A stretch of 64,000 nucleotides of DNA, from contig NZ_LT607410.1 in assembly GCF_900091515.1 (NCBI RefSeq), positions 5,704,001-5,768,000 of the forward strand, in the 5' to 3' direction. The DNA comes from Micromonospora purpureochromogenes (GTDB lineage Bacteria > Actinomycetota > Actinomycetes > Mycobacteriales > Micromonosporaceae). The translations under genes and the position numbers were made by a program. The notes beneath the pieces were generated by a model. The model was not told the origin of the DNA, did not search any database, and saw nothing but the letters and a program-made list of their open reading frames with translations. This document shows, in pieces, positions 63,512 through 64,000 of this stretch (its first letter is position 1; the number at the start of each line of letters is the position of its first letter).

Positions 63512-64000
63512 GCGGCAGCCAGGTCGCCGGCGTGCTCGGGCATCCCGGTGGCCAGCACGGGCGGGGGCACCGCCTGCACCAGCCGGTGCACCAGCGCCTC
63601 GGGCGAGACCCCGTCGGCCACCGCGTCGAAGGAGAGCACCAGCCGGTGGGCCAGCACGTCCACGGCGAGATCGCGGACGTCCTCCGGCAGCACGTACTCC
63701 CGGCCGCGCAGCAGCGCCTGGGCGCGGGCCGCGGCGACCAGGCCGAGGGTGGCCCGGGGGCTCGCCCCGTACGCCAGCATCGGGGCGATCTCCGGCAGCC
63801 CGAAGCGGCCCGGGTCGCGGGTGGCGAGGATGAGGCGGACGACGTACTCGGCGAGCGCGTGGTGCACGAAGACGTGCTCGGCACGCAGTTGCAGCGCGCG
63901 CAGCCGGCCCGGGTCGAGCACCTGGTGGGCGCGGGGCCGGTCGGTGCTCATCCGGTAGAGGATGGCCAGCTCGTCGGCGTCGCTCGGGTAGTCCACGACG
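63508..64000 (-). CDS. MoxR-family AAA+ ATPase, C-terminal part (runs off right edge)
   Basis: The last ~163 residues of a MoxR ATPase: YPSDADELAILYRM, HHALAEYVVRLILATRDPG, GASPRATLGLVAAARAQALL (sensor 2 Arg region) and VLPEDVRDLAVDVLAHRLVL, the standard MoxR lid. The Walker motifs are outside the window. First of four tightly overlapping genes (MoxR, DUF58, VWA, HtrA-like). Confidence 0.95.
   Translation of the reverse strand, partial: VVDYPSDADELAILYRMSTDRPRAHQVLDPGRLRALQLRAEHVFVHHALAEYVVRLILATRDPGRFGLPEIAPMLAYGASPRATLGLVAAARAQALLRGREYVLPEDVRDLAVDVLAHRLVLSFDAVADGVSPEALVHRLVQAVPPPVLATGMPEHAGDLAAA

Overview
The window is a GC-rich (well over 70% by eye), gene-dense stretch of a high-GC actinobacterial chromosome. 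The evidence is frequent GTG starts, XRE/DUF397 regulator pairs, F420 biosynthesis, an HU protein with a long Lys/Ala tail, a SepIVA-like protein, and many transcripts that look leaderless. Gene content and order best fit Micromonosporaceae (a Micromonospora-type genome); this is inference, since no 16S rRNA is present.

The backbone is a conserved actinobacterial core that can be matched gene by gene to the Mycobacterium tuberculosis Rv2919c-Rv2993c region: glnB-amt-ftsY-smc, then mutM-rnc-plsX-rpmF-DUF177-sepIVA, coaD-rsmD, the DhaL protein-recG, rpmB, thiL, DUF3515, ddl, gpsA-plsC, cofC/fbiD, ppk, mutT1, HU, leuCD with its IclR regulator, tRNA-Glu/Gln, and an FAH-family hydrolase. Accessory genes sit in the joints. 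They include an aminoglycoside-phosphotransferase-fold protein; a PhoD-like phosphatase; a MarR/MFS/USP module; DinB and HAD proteins; CAP, GH114 and MMPL envelope genes; two LPVTG surface proteins; an orphan ATP-grasp ligase; XRE/DUF397; a ROK kinase; a HemK-like methyltransferase; and a cystathionine gamma-lyase-type enzyme.

Layout. 0-13.3 kb: nitrogen sensing and transport (with a predicted GlnR box), SRP receptor, drug-efflux module, SMC. 13.5-18.5 kb: envelope genes. 18.7-24.1 kb: a leftward run of DNA repair, RNase III, phospholipid, ribosome and CoA genes. 24.4-27.8 kb: paired cell-wall-anchored proteins followed by a repeat-rich convergent intergenic region. 27.8-37.2 kb: RecG/DhaL, L28, ATP-grasp, ThiL, Ddl. 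37.4-45.1 kb: regulator pair, sugar kinase, methyltransferase, G3P and phosphatidate synthesis, CofC. 45.2-54.3 kb: polyphosphate kinase (with a PHO box), MutT1, a membrane EEP protein, HU, leucine synthesis. 54.3-55.7 kb: repeats and three leftward tRNA genes. 55.7-64 kb: FAH protein, hypotheticals, ArfB, an HtrA-type protease, and a MoxR/DUF58/VWA operon running off the right edge.

The most unusual non-coding items are a roughly 164-bp imperfect palindrome against the cofC start, and a repeat family (three 66-bp tandem copies plus inverted copies) in two convergent intergenic regions. There is also a hairpin plus 11-codon leader ORF before a small conserved-looking gene, and a recurring TANNNT-n6/7-start pattern that predicts leaderless mRNAs. 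No phage, IS element, CRISPR array or biosynthetic cluster was recognised.
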